Origin: Shinella granuli
GTDB lineage: Bacteria > Pseudomonadota > Alphaproteobacteria > Rhizobiales > Rhizobiaceae
Assembly: GCF_004341885.1 (NCBI RefSeq)
Contig: NZ_SLVX01000001.1
Coordinates: 62,001-126,000, forward strand
Direction: 5' to 3'
DNA: 64,000 bases
Positions 8,705-17,505 of this stretch are shown piece by piece. Numbering within the stretch: the stretch's first letter is position 1; each line of letters begins with the position of its first letter. Below the pieces are notes generated by a model that saw only the letters and a list, made by a program, of their open reading frames with translations, was not told the origin of the DNA and did not search any database. A program made the translations under genes and the position numbers.

Positions 8705-10399
8705 TCACCCCATCAGCATGAACCGGTCCACGTCCACCATCCCCCGGTCGGAGATCTTCAGGTGCGGGATCACCGGCAGCGGCAGGAAGGCGAGTTGGAG
8801 GAAGGGTTCCTCCAGCGTGGCGCCCAGCGCGAAGGCGGCCTGGCGCAGGTGGTGCAGCGTGTCGCGGACGGTCTCGTAGGGTTCGAGGCTCATCAGGCCG
8901 GCGACCGGGAGCGCGATCTCGCCCGTCACCCTGCCGCCCTCCACCACGACGAAGCCGCCCTTGATCTCGCCGAGGCGGTTGGCGGCGAGCGCCATGTCGT
9001 CTTCGTCGACGCCGACGACGCAGATATTGTGGCTGTCATGGCCGACGGTCGAGGCGATGGCGCCCTTCTTCAGCCCGAAGCCCTGCACGAAGCCGTTGGC
9101 ATGGTTGCCGTTCCTGCCGTGACGCTCGATGACGGCGACCTTGATGATGTCCTGCGCGAGATCGACGGTCGTCTGGTTGCCCCTGGCGGGCAGCCGGTAG
9201 CGGCGGTGCTCGGTGATGATCTTGCCCGGCAGGACGCCGATGACCGGCGTTTCGCCATCGGTGACGGGCACGGCGAAATGGGCGGCGTTGACCGGGCGGG
9301 CCTTGACGCTGTCGAGCCCGACCGGGGCTACGGGCCGGCGCGTTGCAAAGAGCGCATCGTCCACCCTGCGGCCGGCGGAGAAGATCATCTCGGCCTTGCA
9401 GGTCTCCAGCGTGTCGACGACGACGAGGTCGGCGCGCCAGCCGGGCGCGACGAGGCCGCGGTCGCGCAGCCCGAAGGCCCTGGCCGCCGAGATCGAGGCG
9501 GCACGGTAGACGGCGAGCGGCGCGCGGCCATGGCCGATGGCGGTGCGGATCATGTAGTCGAGATGGCCCTGCTCGGCGATGTCGAGCGGATTGCGGTCGT
9601 CCGTGCACAGCGCGATGAAGGGCGAGAGGCGCTCGGTGATGATCGGCAGCAGCGCCAGCAGGTCCTTGGAGACCGAGCCCTCGCGCACGAGGATGTGCAT
9701 GCCCTTGCGGATCTTCTCCAGCGCTTCCTCGGCGGTGGTGCATTCGTGTTCGGTGCGGATGCCGGCGGCAAGGTAGCCGTTGAGGTCCTTGCCCGAGAGC
9801 AGCGGCGCATGGCCGTCGATATGGCCGCCCTGGAAGGCCTCCAGCTTGGCGAGGCAGACGGGGTCCTTGTGGATGACGCCCGGGAAATTCATGAATTCCG
9901 CAAGGCCGATCACCTTGGGATGGTCGCGGAAGGGCAGCAGGCGCTCGATCGGCAGGTCCGCGCCCGACGTTTCGAGATGCGTCGCCGGCACGCAGCTCGA
10001 CAACTGCACGCGGATGTCCATGATCGTCTCCAGCGCGCTGTCGAGGAAGAATTCGATGCCCTCCGTGCCGAGCACGTTGGCGATCTCGTGCGGGTCGCAG
10101 ATCGCCGTCGTCACGCCGTAGGGCAGCACGCAACGGTCGAATTCGTGCGGGGTGACGAGCGAGGATTCGATGTGCAGGTGCGTGTCGATGAAACCGGGCA
10201 CGACGATGCGGCCGGAAATGTCGATTTCCGCGCGGCCCTGGTAGTCGCCGCAGGTGCCGACGATGCGATCGCCCGAGATGGCGATGTCGGAGGCGACGAG
10301 GTCGCCCGTCACGAGATCGAAGAACTGCCCGCCCTTCAGCACGATGTCGGCGGGCTCCCGGCCGGTTCCCTGATCGATGAAGCGTTCCAAGTCGGCCAT
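8705..10399 (-). CDS. ade: Adenine deaminase
   Basis: The enzyme converts adenine to hypoxanthine and ammonia in purine salvage. The 564-residue product has the amidohydrolase metal motif [11 protein letters not shown] near residue 80, followed by [17 protein letters not shown], and the long C-terminal domain with [15 protein letters not shown] and GGFVVVEGG characteristic of bacterial Ade (YicP) rather than eukaryotic-type adenosine deaminases. The length is right for the family. The start at 10399 has GGGAGA eight bases upstream; an in-frame ATG seven codons earlier has no ribosome site. It is a single gene between the TA pair and the epimerase. Confidence 0.93.
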   Translation of the reverse strand: MADLERFIDQGTGREPADIVLKGGQFFDLVTGDLVASDIAISGDRIVGTCGDYQGRAEIDISGRIVVPGFIDTHLHIESSLVTPHEFDRCVLPYGVTTAICDPHEIANVLGTEGIEFFLDSALETIMDIRVQLSSCVPATHLETSGADLPIERLLPFRDHPKVIGLAEFMNFPGVIHKDPVCLAKLEAFQGGHIDGHAPLLSGKDLNGYLAAGIRTEHECTTAEEALEKIRKGMHILVREGSVSKDLLALLPIITERLSPFIALCTDDRNPLDIAEQGHLDYMIRTAIGHGRAPLAVYRAASISAARAFGLRDRGLVAPGWRADLVVVDTLETCKAEMIFSAGRRVDDALFATRRPVAPVGLDSVKARPVNAAHFAVPVTDGETPVIGVLPGKIITEHRRYRLPARGNQTTVDLAQDIIKVAVIERHGRNGNHANGFVQGFGLKKGAIASTVGHDSHNICVVGVDEDDMALAANRLGEIKGGFVVVEGGRVTGEIALPVAGLMSLEPYETVRDTLHHLRQAAFALGATLEEPFLQLAFLPLPVIPHLKISDRGMVDVDRFMLMG

Positions 10400-10480
10400 G
10401 GCGAAGTCTCCCGATTCCATTGCGGGAGACTCTAGCGGCGCGGCGGCAAGAGGGAAGGGCCGGTGCGTCGAATTGCGTGC

Positions 10481-11350
10481 TCAGACCGGGAAGGTGACGG
10501 TGAAGGCGAAGCGGGCGTGTGCTCCCGCCGCGAGCACCGTCGTATAGGGCCTGTCCTTCAGTTCGCCCGATCCGCCATATTCCGCCGCCGTGCCATGCCA
10601 GGGCTCGACGCAGAGGAACCGCGCGCCGGGCTTGGTCCAGAGCGCGAGGTTCGGCAGGTTCTCGAAGCGGAAGGCCAGCGCGGGACCGCCCTCGGCCTGG
10701 AAGGTCAGGCCACTGCCCGCGCCTTCCGGGAAAACCAGGGCGTCGTCTACGAAGAGATCGGGGGAGAGGACGAGCCGGCCCGCCGCAAAGGGCGAAGGGG
10801 TGCGGTCTTGCGACAGCAGGCCCTTTTCCAGTGGCTGGCGCTGCGGCTCCCCGGCATTGTGGAGCATCACGACATGCCGCTTCCCCGCCGCGCCGGGCAG
10901 GGGCCAGGCGAAAGCGGGATGGAAACCGAAGCCGAAGGGCATGGCGGTCCTGCCGCGGTTTTCGATCTCGGCGGCGACGGTGAGCGTCGGTCCATCAAGG
11001 CTGTGCTCGACGGAGAGCAGGAAGTCGAACGGATAGACGGCGCGGGTTTCGTCCGAGGCTTGAAGGCTGTAGCGGCACAGCGTATCGCTTGCGGCGGCCA
11101 GCGAGAACTCCCGGCGCCTGGCGAAACCGTGCTGCGCCATCGCATGGGGCTTGCCGTCGATGAGGAGCGTGTCATCGGGCGCCTTGCCGACGATCGGGAA
11201 GAGCACCGGCGAGCGCCCCGTCCAGAACGCGGCGTCGCCGTTCCACAGCCATTGCGCCCCGTCCCGGGTGGTGATCGCCTGCATTTCGGCGCCGAGCGAG
11301 GAGATATCGATCGACAGAAGGTCGTTCTCTATACGGGTGATGGTCGGCAT
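10481..11350 (-). CDS. Aldose 1-epimerase family protein
   Basis: This 289-residue cytoplasmic protein has the galactose mutarotase-like beta-sandwich pattern: LSIDISSLGAEMQAIT near the start, GRSPVLFPIVGKAPDD, HGFARRREF with the conserved His, FGFHPAF with a second His, and CVEPWHG near the end. These match the LacX/YeaD-type subgroup of aldose epimerases that interconvert anomers of sugars or sugar phosphates. The substrate is not determined. The start at 11350 was preferred over a 59-codon longer frame that has no family features. It is transcribed alone on the minus strand with its promoter facing the GNAT gene. Confidence 0.82.
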   Translation of the reverse strand: MPTITRIENDLLSIDISSLGAEMQAITTRDGAQWLWNGDAAFWTGRSPVLFPIVGKAPDDTLLIDGKPHAMAQHGFARRREFSLAAASDTLCRYSLQASDETRAVYPFDFLLSVEHSLDGPTLTVAAEIENRGRTAMPFGFGFHPAFAWPLPGAAGKRHVVMLHNAGEPQRQPLEKGLLSQDRTPSPFAAGRLVLSPDLFVDDALVFPEGAGSGLTFQAEGGPALAFRFENLPNLALWTKPGARFLCVEPWHGTAAEYGGSGELKDRPYTTVLAAGAHARFAFTVTFPV

Positions 11351-11563
11351 GGGCTCGCCCTCAAGGTTTCCGGCGCGCACAATAGCCCTCAAAGCGGCCG
11401 GACTTGCAAGGCCCATCCGGCCGCGGCTAAAGCAGGTCATGCAAATGGGCGCAGCGGTTTGGCAAAGAGGCATGCGCAAACCGGGGACCCGAAGTGCAAG
11501 GCGCAAATCTGCAAGATCGCTGCGCACTTTGGCGACGCCCGTGTTTCATTCAGGGAGAAGCGG

Positions 11564-12064
11564 ATGCAGCCGGCATGGACCACAAGGACGCCCGGACCGT
11601 CGGAAATCGAGGCGCTGGCGCAGCTCTGGTTTGACGGATGGCAGGATGCGCATGCGGCGGTGCTTCCAGCCGCGCTTGCCCGCCTGCGCACGCGGCAGAG
11701 TTTTGCCGATCGCCTGTCGGCCATGCTGGCGGATGTGCGCGTCATCGGCGAGCCCGGCGCACCGCTCGGCTTCTGCGCCATCCGGCATGACGAGCTCGAC
11801 CAGCTTTTCGTGGCGCCGGCAGGGCGCGGCAGGGGCGTTGCCGCCGCGCTCGTGGCGGATGCCGAACGACGCCTGGCCGCCGATGGCGTGGCGATCGCCT
11901 GGCTCGCCTGCGCGATCGGCAATCACCGCGCCGCCCGTTTCTACGAGAAATGCGGCTGGCACCTTGCCGCGACCGTCGTCCAACGGCTGGACACGATCGA
12001 GGGGCCTTTCGACCTGGAGGTCTGGCGCTATGAAAAGCGGCTTTCTCCGGCGGTCGCGGATTGA
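11564..12064 (+). CDS. GNAT family N-acetyltransferase
   Basis: This 166-residue protein has the acetyl-CoA binding motif A in LFVAPAGRGRGVAAALVADAE (R-G-R-G-V-A pyrophosphate loop, about residues 88-100). The C-terminal NHRAARFYEKCGWHL is also typical of small-molecule acetyltransferases. The substrate cannot be inferred. GGGAGAAG lies just upstream of the ATG. The DCC-family gene follows 31 bases after the stop on the same strand, so the two are probably co-transcribed. Confidence 0.83.
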   Translation: MQPAWTTRTPGPSEIEALAQLWFDGWQDAHAAVLPAALARLRTRQSFADRLSAMLADVRVIGEPGAPLGFCAIRHDELDQLFVAPAGRGRGVAAALVADAERRLAADGVAIAWLACAIGNHRAARFYEKCGWHLAATVVQRLDTIEGPFDLEVWRYEKRLSPAVAD

Positions 12065-12095
12065 TGGCGCATCGCCACCATCCTATGTTGAGGAC

Positions 12096-12506
12096 ATGAC
12101 CCGGAACGACGCGGCAGGCCCGATCATCGTCTTCGACGCGGAGTGCATCCTCTGCTCGGCCAATGCGCAATTCGTGCTCCGGCACGATCACGCCCGGCGC
12201 TTCCGTCTTGCCTCCATGCAGAATGCGGTCGGCGCGGCGCTCTATCGCCGCTTCGGCATCGATCCGGCCGATCCCGAATCGATGATCGTCGTGGACGGCG
12301 ACCTGTTGCTGAAGGACAGCGATGCGGTGCTGGCGATCCATGCCGGGCTCGGCTGGCCATGGAAGGCGCTGTCCGCGCTGCGTCTCATCCCGCGCTTCTT
12401 GCGCGATCCCGCCTATCGCTGGCTGGCGCGCAACCGCTACCGGTTGTTCGGACGGCGCGCCGCCTGCTGGATACCCTCGCCGCAGGATGCGGACCGGGTG
12501 TTATGA
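12096..12506 (+). CDS. DCC family (DUF393) thiol-disulfide oxidoreductase-like protein
   Basis: This 136-residue protein starts with the DCC signature, here IVFDAECILCSANAQFVLRH, which contains the paired cysteines (CxxC) that give the family its thioredoxin-like redox prediction. The later ESMIVVDGDLLLKDSDAVL and PAYRWLARNRYRLFG are also family-typical. Physiological partners of DUF393 proteins are largely unknown. The start at 12096 gives a normal family length; the longer frame overlapping the acetyltransferase gene is a shadow. A hairpin follows at 12543. Confidence 0.82.
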   Translation: MTRNDAAGPIIVFDAECILCSANAQFVLRHDHARRFRLASMQNAVGAALYRRFGIDPADPESMIVVDGDLLLKDSDAVLAIHAGLGWPWKALSALRLIPRFLRDPAYRWLARNRYRLFGRRAACWIPSPQDADRVL

Positions 12507-12542
12507 GGCGGGTCATCGTTCTCGGCGGTGATTGCGTCCGGA

Positions 12543-12564
12543 AATGGCGGCCGAAGCCGCCATT
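12543..12564. terminator. Hairpin between convergent DUF393 and aminotransferase genes
   Basis: AATGGCGGC and GCCGCCATT form a nine-base stem around a CGAA loop, followed on the plus strand by CCCCC rather than T residues. It sits between two convergent stop codons, where a shared 3' end structure is expected. Confidence 0.5.
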
Positions 12565-12576
12565 CCCCCTGCCGGA

Positions 12577-13902
12577 TCAGATGTTGTTCTGCAGCACCTC
12601 GCGCAGCTTGCCGAACAGTTCGTCGATCTCGCGCTTCTCGATGATCAGCGGCGGGGAGAGCGCGATGATGTCGCCCGTCGTGCGGATGAGCAGGCCCTTC
12701 TCATAGGCCTTGAGGAAGGCATTGAAGGCCCGCTTGGTCGGCTCGCCGGCAATGGAGGCAAGCTCGACGGCGCCGATCAGGCCGACATTCCGGATGTCGA
12801 TGACGTTCGGGCAGTCCTTCAGCGAATGCAGGCCTTCCTCCCAGTAGGCGGCGAGTTCAGCGGCGCGGGTCAGGAGACCCTCTTCCTTGTAGGTATCGAG
12901 CGTGCCGAGCGCGGCGGCGCAGGCGATCGGGTTGCCGGAATAGGTGTAGCCGTGGAAGAACTCGATCATGTGCTCCGGGCCGTTCATGAAGGCGTCATGG
13001 ATCTCGGAGGTCACGAAGACGGCGCCCATCGGGATCACGCCGTTGGTGAGGCCTTTGGCGGTGGTGATGATATCGGGCTTCACGTCGAAATACTGCGCGG
13101 CGAAGGGCGCGCCGAGGCGGCCGAAGCCGGTGATGACCTCGTCGAAGATCAGCAGGATGCCGTGCTGCGTGCAGATCTCGCGCAGCTTCTGCAGGTAGCC
13201 CTTCGGCGGGATGAGCACGCCGGTGGAGCCGGCGACCGGCTCGACGATGACGGCGGCGATGGTGGAGGCGTCATGCAGGGTGATGATGCGCTGCAACTCG
13301 CTGGCGATGTCGCCGCCATGTTCCGGCTCGCCGCGCGAGAAGGCGTTCCTGTCGGGGAAATGGGTATGCGGCATGTGGTCGACGCCCGTCAGCAGGGTGC
13401 CGAACATCTTGCGGTTGGCGACGATGCCGCCGACGGAGATGCCGCCGAAGTTGACGCCGTGATAGCCGCGCTCGCGGCCGATCAGGCGGAAGCGTGCGCC
13501 GTCGCCCTTGGCGCGGTGGTAGGCGAGGGCCACCTTCAGCGCGGTCTCGACCGATTCGGAGCCGGAATTGGTGTAGAGGACGTGGTTCATGCCCTCGGGG
13601 GCGATGTCGACGAGGCGGTTGGCAAGCTCGAAGGCCTTCGGATGGCCGAGCTGGAAGGCGGGCGCATAGTCGAGCTCGCCGGCCTGTTCGCGGATCGCCT
13701 CGGTGATCTTCGGGCGACAGTGGCCGGCATTGACGCACCACAGGCCCGCCGTGCCGTCGAGCACCTGACGGCCGTCATGGGTGGTGTAGTACATGTCCTT
13801 GGCGCCGACGAAGAGGCGCGGTTCCTTCTTGAACTGCCGGTTTGCCGTGAACGGCATCCAGAAGGCACGCAGATCGTTGGGTGTGTTGAGGCGGTTGGAC
13901 AT
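12577..13902 (-). CDS. Class III aminotransferase, omega-amino acid--pyruvate type
   Basis: This 441-residue PLP enzyme resembles beta-alanine/omega-amino acid:pyruvate transaminases. RAFWMPFTANRQFKK at the start, the phosphate-binding NSGSESVETALK, the cofactor-ring Asp in LLIFDEVITGFGR and the Schiff-base lysine in TTAKGLTNG (about residue 285) are all present. The family moves amino groups from terminal amines such as beta-alanine or taurine to pyruvate. No neighbouring gene fixes the substrate. The ATG at 13902 is preceded by an AGAGACC-type site. It ends facing DUF393. Confidence 0.88.
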   Translation of the reverse strand: MSNRLNTPNDLRAFWMPFTANRQFKKEPRLFVGAKDMYYTTHDGRQVLDGTAGLWCVNAGHCRPKITEAIREQAGELDYAPAFQLGHPKAFELANRLVDIAPEGMNHVLYTNSGSESVETALKVALAYHRAKGDGARFRLIGRERGYHGVNFGGISVGGIVANRKMFGTLLTGVDHMPHTHFPDRNAFSRGEPEHGGDIASELQRIITLHDASTIAAVIVEPVAGSTGVLIPPKGYLQKLREICTQHGILLIFDEVITGFGRLGAPFAAQYFDVKPDIITTAKGLTNGVIPMGAVFVTSEIHDAFMNGPEHMIEFFHGYTYSGNPIACAAALGTLDTYKEEGLLTRAAELAAYWEEGLHSLKDCPNVIDIRNVGLIGAVELASIAGEPTKRAFNAFLKAYEKGLLIRTTGDIIALSPPLIIEKREIDELFGKLREVLQNNI

Positions 13903-14026
13903 GCGGTCTCTCCGTGATCCTTGAAATGCTGGGGCCTTTGAAAGCGGTGGCCGTCCCGGCGGGTGGGATTTTTACCCGCTGGTCAAATTATCAAGGCGCC
14001 CGGGGCCGTCAAGCGGATGGTTCCAT

Positions 14027-14056
14027 GCAAAACGCCCCGGATTTGGCCGGGGCGTT
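14027..14056 (-). terminator. Rho-independent terminator of the NolR-like gene
   Basis: Read on the minus strand, AACGCCCCGG pairs with CCGGGGCGTT across a six-base loop, followed by TTTTGCAT. It begins 25 bases after the NolR-like stop codon. Confidence 0.8.
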
Positions 14057-14080
14057 GCAATCGGGGTCTATCGGGGTCGT

Positions 14081-14419
14081 TCAGGCGATGCGCAGCTTCT
14101 TTTCCGTCGCGCCATTGCCGGAGGCCCGGTAGATGCGCTCGAGCGCGTCGAGAATCGTCAGCACGGCATCCGACTTGCTGGAATAGTAGATCGTCTGGGC
14201 ATCGCGGCGGGTGGTGACGAGATTCTGCGCGCGCAGCTTCGACAGGTGCTGCGACAGGGCCGACTGGCTGAGTCCCACCTGGTTTGCAAGGGCGCCCACG
14301 GCGATTTCGCCCTCGACCAGGACCTTCAGGATGAGCAGGCGTTTCGGGTTTGCCATGGCGGACAGAAAGTCGGATGCAACCTCGGCCTGCGCATGTTCTG
14401 CGTCTGAAATCTTGTCCAT
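14081..14419 (-). CDS. nolR: NolR-like ArsR-family transcriptional regulator
   Basis: This 112-residue winged-helix protein contains FLSAMANPKRLLIL, VGALANQVGLSQSALSQHLSKLR (the recognition helix) and TTRRDAQTIYYSSKSDAVL, which match Sinorhizobium NolR almost word for word as I remember that protein. NolR is a global repressor of nodulation, growth and quorum-sensing genes in rhizobia. No metal-binding cysteine motif is present, arguing against an arsenic sensor. The start at 14419 follows AAAGGAG at good spacing; an in-frame ATG ten codons earlier does not. A NolR-type box lies about 60 bases upstream, suggesting autoregulation. Gene name is by similarity; a paralogue is possible. Confidence 0.8.
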   Translation of the reverse strand: MDKISDAEHAQAEVASDFLSAMANPKRLLILKVLVEGEIAVGALANQVGLSQSALSQHLSKLRAQNLVTTRRDAQTIYYSSKSDAVLTILDALERIYRASGNGATEKKLRIA

Positions 14420-14476
14420 CTGAAACTCCTTTGGGCGTTTCCGCTTCAAATTATGTGATTTTATTTGAATCCGCTT

Positions 14477-14492
14477 GTTAGCATATAAACAA
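14477..14492 (-). promoter_or_regulatory. Candidate NolR box upstream of the NolR-like gene
   Basis: GTTAG, nine bases, then AA fits the published NolR target pattern (A/T)TTAG-N9-A(T/A) except for the first base. It lies in a conspicuously AT-rich stretch that also contains TTATATGC-like promoter material reading toward the regulator. Confidence 0.5.
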
Positions 14493-14603
14493 AATACCCC
14501 TCATCAAGAGCCAGAAATGGGGGTATGCTGCACGCATAGCGATAGGCACCTCTCCCAATCGGAGAACGGTGCCCAAAGCGGATTTCGCGCAAATGCAGGC
14601 GGT

Positions 14604-15368
14604 TCAGCCCGCCGCCCTTGCTTCCTGAAGCAAACGCGCAAGCTCGCCACGAAGTTCCACGGCCTGATCAAGTTCCCGTGAAAATTCCAGGCGCTTCAGT
14701 TTGTCGCCGCTGGCAAGGTCGATGCCGGCGGCGTCGATCCCCACGATGATCCAGTCGCCGTCCTTCGCGCCGCAATAGTGGCGGGCATAGATGCCGGCCG
14801 CTTCCGCATGGTCGCTGTTCATGTGCGCGACGGCGCCGGTTTCCATTTCGGCAAGCGCGCCGCGGGCCGGGGAGCGAATCATGAGGTCGTCCGCCGTCAG
14901 CACGAAGGCCTTGCCGAAGCCGCCGTTGAGATGGGCGCGCAGCGGCACGAGGCGGAAGAAGGCGAAGTCGGGGAAATCGACATAGAGCTTCGCCTTGGGA
15001 TGGCGGCGGACGAAGCGTTCGCGCAGCCCGGCATGGGCGGCGCTGTCGCGGGCCACTTCCTCTGCCTCGCAGAGCACCGTCAGGCGCGGATGGGCGAGGG
15101 GATCGCCCTTGCCGGGCTCGCCCGCCAGCAGCGAGGCGCGCGGATCGCGCCGGAGCGCCTGGGTGTGGACGGAAAGCGCCGAGACGAGGATGACCGGCGT
15201 GCCATCCGTATCGGTGCCCGTCAGCGTGCGGCTGGCGAGGGGCGCGCCGCTTTCCGGCTCGATGACGGCAAGCGCGCAGCTCCGGGCGGAGCGCAGCAGC
15301 GTGCGGGCAAGCCGCCGGGCGTCGTCGTCGGTTTCGCGCAGGACGCTCGGCTTGTCCTTTTCGGTCAT
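14604..15368 (-). CDS. HugZ family pyridoxamine-5'-phosphate oxidase-like protein
   Basis: The 254-residue protein joins an N-terminal split-barrel flavin/heme-binding fold (ARRLARTLLRSARSCALAVIEPESGAPLASR) to a C-terminal DUF2470-type domain with VAHMNSDHAEAAGIYARHY near residue 185. This is the architecture of HugZ proteins, some of which bind or degrade heme, while others are uncharacterised. FVRRHPKAKLYVDFPDFAFFRL is the usual linking segment. It lies upstream of choV on the same strand? No: it precedes the cho terminator and is read in the same direction, but the terminator at 15391-15419 separates the two units. Iron or heme regulation cannot be seen. Confidence 0.8.
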   Translation of the reverse strand: MTEKDKPSVLRETDDDARRLARTLLRSARSCALAVIEPESGAPLASRTLTGTDTDGTPVILVSALSVHTQALRRDPRASLLAGEPGKGDPLAHPRLTVLCEAEEVARDSAAHAGLRERFVRRHPKAKLYVDFPDFAFFRLVPLRAHLNGGFGKAFVLTADDLMIRSPARGALAEMETGAVAHMNSDHAEAAGIYARHYCGAKDGDWIIVGIDAAGIDLASGDKLKRLEFSRELDQAVELRGELARLLQEARAAG

Positions 15369-15390
15369 GGTCTTGCTCCCGTCCTTCCAT

Positions 15391-15419
15391 GAAAAAGCAG
15401 CGCCCCATGGGGCGCTGCT
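15391..15419 (-). terminator. Rho-independent terminator of choXWV
   Basis: On the minus strand AGCAGCGCCCC pairs with GGGGCGCTGCT over two loop bases and runs into TTTTTC. It starts 27 bases after the choV stop and insulates the HugZ-like gene. Confidence 0.9.
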
Positions 15420-15445
15420 CTATCTAATCCTTTCACGAAGTCCTG

Positions 15446-16486
15446 TCAGCCGCGCCGGCGGTGCCGCGTCAATCCGTTCACGATGTCCTGCGCGTTGATC
15501 GTGCCGACGACCGTGCCGTTGTCGACGACGCCGACATTGCCCGGCGTGCGGGCCATGGCGTCGAGGATGTCGACGAGCGGGGTCTGCGGTGCCGCGGTCG
15601 CCGTCACGCCGCCGTCGGCGGAGGCGCCGTGCTGCATCACGTCCCCGGCCGTCAGCATGTTGATCGGGTTCATGTTCTGCACGAAGTCCGCGACATACTG
15701 GTTGGCCGGGTTCTTGACGATCTCCTGCGGCGTGCCGCACTGGATGATGCGCCCGCCTTCCATGATGGCGATGCGGTTGCCGATGCGGAAGGCCTCGTCG
15801 AGGTCGTGGCTGACGAAGAGGATGGTCTTCTTCAGCCGGCGCTGGAATTCCAGCAGCTCGTCCTGCAGGCGCGTGCGGATGAGCGGGTCGAGCGCGGAGA
15901 ACGGCTCGTCCATGAGCAGGATCGGCGCGCCGGTGGCAAAAGCGCGGGCAAGCCCGACACGCTGCTGCATGCCGCCCGACAGCTCGTTCACCTTGCGGTC
16001 CGCCCATTTGGCGAGATTGACGAGTTCGAGCTGTTCGGCGACGCGCGCCTTGCGCTCGCGGTCCGGCACGCCGGCAAGCTCCAGGCCGAAGCCGACATTG
16101 TCGGCGACGGTCCGCCAGGGCAGCAGCGCGAACTGCTGGAACACCATCGAGACGGTGTGCATGCGGAAGTCGCGCAGCGCCTTCGGCGTTGCCGTATAGG
16201 GGTTCACCGCGCCGCTTGCGGCCTTCACCTGCACATCGCCGCGCACGACCGGGGCGAGCCCGTTGACCGCGCGCAGCAGCGTCGATTTGCCGGAGCCGGA
16301 AAGGCCCATCAGCACGAGGATCTCGCCCTCGGTGATCGACAGCGTGGCATCCGCCACGCCGAGCACCAGGCCGGTCTCCGCGCCGATCTCGTCGCGGGTC
16401 TTGCCCGCATCGACCATGGCGAGGGCCTTCTGCGGGCTGTCGCCGAAGATGATGGAAACGTTCTTGAAGACGACGGCTTCGGTCAT
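15446..16486 (-). CDS. choV: Choline ABC transporter ATP-binding protein ChoV
   Basis: This 346-residue ATPase energises choline import. Walker A is GLSGSGKST near residue 63, the ABC signature is LSGGMQQRV near 160, Walker B is ILLMDEP just after, and the switch His is in FVSHDLDEA. The N-terminal extension and the C-terminal CBS-like regulatory segment (VGVVDNGTVVGTINAQDIV) are typical of the ProV/OpuAA/ChoV osmoprotectant group. The start overlaps the choW stop by four bases. The order choX-choW-choV matches the Sinorhizobium choXWV operon. Confidence 0.92.
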   Translation of the reverse strand: MTEAVVFKNVSIIFGDSPQKALAMVDAGKTRDEIGAETGLVLGVADATLSITEGEILVLMGLSGSGKSTLLRAVNGLAPVVRGDVQVKAASGAVNPYTATPKALRDFRMHTVSMVFQQFALLPWRTVADNVGFGLELAGVPDRERKARVAEQLELVNLAKWADRKVNELSGGMQQRVGLARAFATGAPILLMDEPFSALDPLIRTRLQDELLEFQRRLKKTILFVSHDLDEAFRIGNRIAIMEGGRIIQCGTPQEIVKNPANQYVADFVQNMNPINMLTAGDVMQHGASADGGVTATAAPQTPLVDILDAMARTPGNVGVVDNGTVVGTINAQDIVNGLTRHRRRG

Positions 16487-17355
16487 TTGGCGTCTCCATC
16501 ATCGGCGGCGCGGAAGAGACGGTCGAGGATGATCGCGAGGATCACGATGCACAGGCCCGCCTCGAAGCCCATGGAGATGTTCACGGTGTTGAGCGCGCGC
16601 ACCACGGGAACGCCGAGCCCCTTGGCGCCGACGAGCGCGGCGATGACCACCATCGACAGCGAGAGCATGATGGTCTGGGTGAGGCCGGCCATGATCTGCG
16701 GCGTGGCGAAGGGCAGTTCCACCTTGCGCAGCACCTGGCCGGGCGTCGCGCCGAAGGCCTGGGCGGCTTCCACAAGCGAGGGCGGCGTCGAGATGATGCC
16801 GAGCCGGGTGAGGCGGATCGGCGCGGGGATGGCGAAGATGACCGTGGCGATGAGGCCGGGCACCATGCCGAGGCCGAAGAGGATCAGGGCCGGGATGAGA
16901 TAGACGAAGGTCGGGATCGTCTGCATGAGATCGAGGATCGGCCGGAGGATCGAATAGAACCACGGCCGGCGCGCGGCGGCGATGCCGAGCGGCACGCCGA
17001 CGACCATGCTGACACCGGTCGCCGCCAGCACGAGCGCCAGCGTCTCCGTCGTCTCCTTCCAGTAGCCCTGGTTCACGATGAGCAGGAGGCCGAGGAAGGT
17101 GAAGGCGGCGACGCCGATCGAGCGGCGGAACCACCAGCTCAGACCCGTCACGAGCAGGATGAGGAACAGCGCATAGCCGAACCTGCCGCCGGCGCTGGAA
17201 AACGGTCCCTGCAGCAGGAAGAGCACGGCATCGATGCCAGCCTGCAGGAAGACCTTCAGGAAGTCGAACAGTCCCTTGCCGTTCGTCGTCAGCCAACTGA
17301 CGGCGTCCTTGGCGATCGGGCCGATCGGAATTTTGGAAACGGTAAGCCAATCCAC
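16483..17355 (-). CDS. choW: Choline ABC transporter permease ChoW
   Basis: This 290-residue inner-membrane protein has about six or seven transmembrane segments. It carries the binding-protein-dependent permease loop EAAQAFGATPGQVLRKVELPFATPQIMAG near residue 210, written here as the segment around EAAQAFGATP. I read it from the GTG at 17355 (GAAGG about nine bases upstream); the only longer option is a TTG 22 codons earlier encoding a Cys/Arg-rich stretch with no membrane-protein character. It is separated from choX by 150 bases containing a stable hairpin and is translationally coupled to choV. Confidence 0.9.
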   Translation of the reverse strand: MDWLTVSKIPIGPIAKDAVSWLTTNGKGLFDFLKVFLQAGIDAVLFLLQGPFSSAGGRFGYALFLILLVTGLSWWFRRSIGVAAFTFLGLLLIVNQGYWKETTETLALVLAATGVSMVVGVPLGIAAARRPWFYSILRPILDLMQTIPTFVYLIPALILFGLGMVPGLIATVIFAIPAPIRLTRLGIISTPPSLVEAAQAFGATPGQVLRKVELPFATPQIMAGLTQTIMLSLSMVVIAALVGAKGLGVPVVRALNTVNISMGFEAGLCIVILAIILDRLFRAADDGDAK

Positions 17356-17468
17356 GGCAGTAAGCCTTCGTCTGGAGGTTGACGATGCGCAGCCGGAACA
17401 TCTGCGCGGTCCGCAACGCAAGACCGCTCGCGCACTCTTGCGGCAATCGCAGTATCCGGAGGCAAGAA

Positions 17469-17492
17469 GGGCGGGAAAGTTTCCTTCCCGCC
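17469..17492 (-). terminator. Hairpin in the choX-choW spacer
   Basis: GGGCGGGAA and TTCCCGCCC form a nine-base stem starting 13 bases after the choX stop, with only TTCTTG after it on the minus strand. Such hairpins behind a binding-protein gene commonly protect its mRNA or terminate part of the transcripts, raising binding protein over permease. Confidence 0.65.
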
Positions 17493-17505
17493 CCGTTCTG
17501 GTCCG

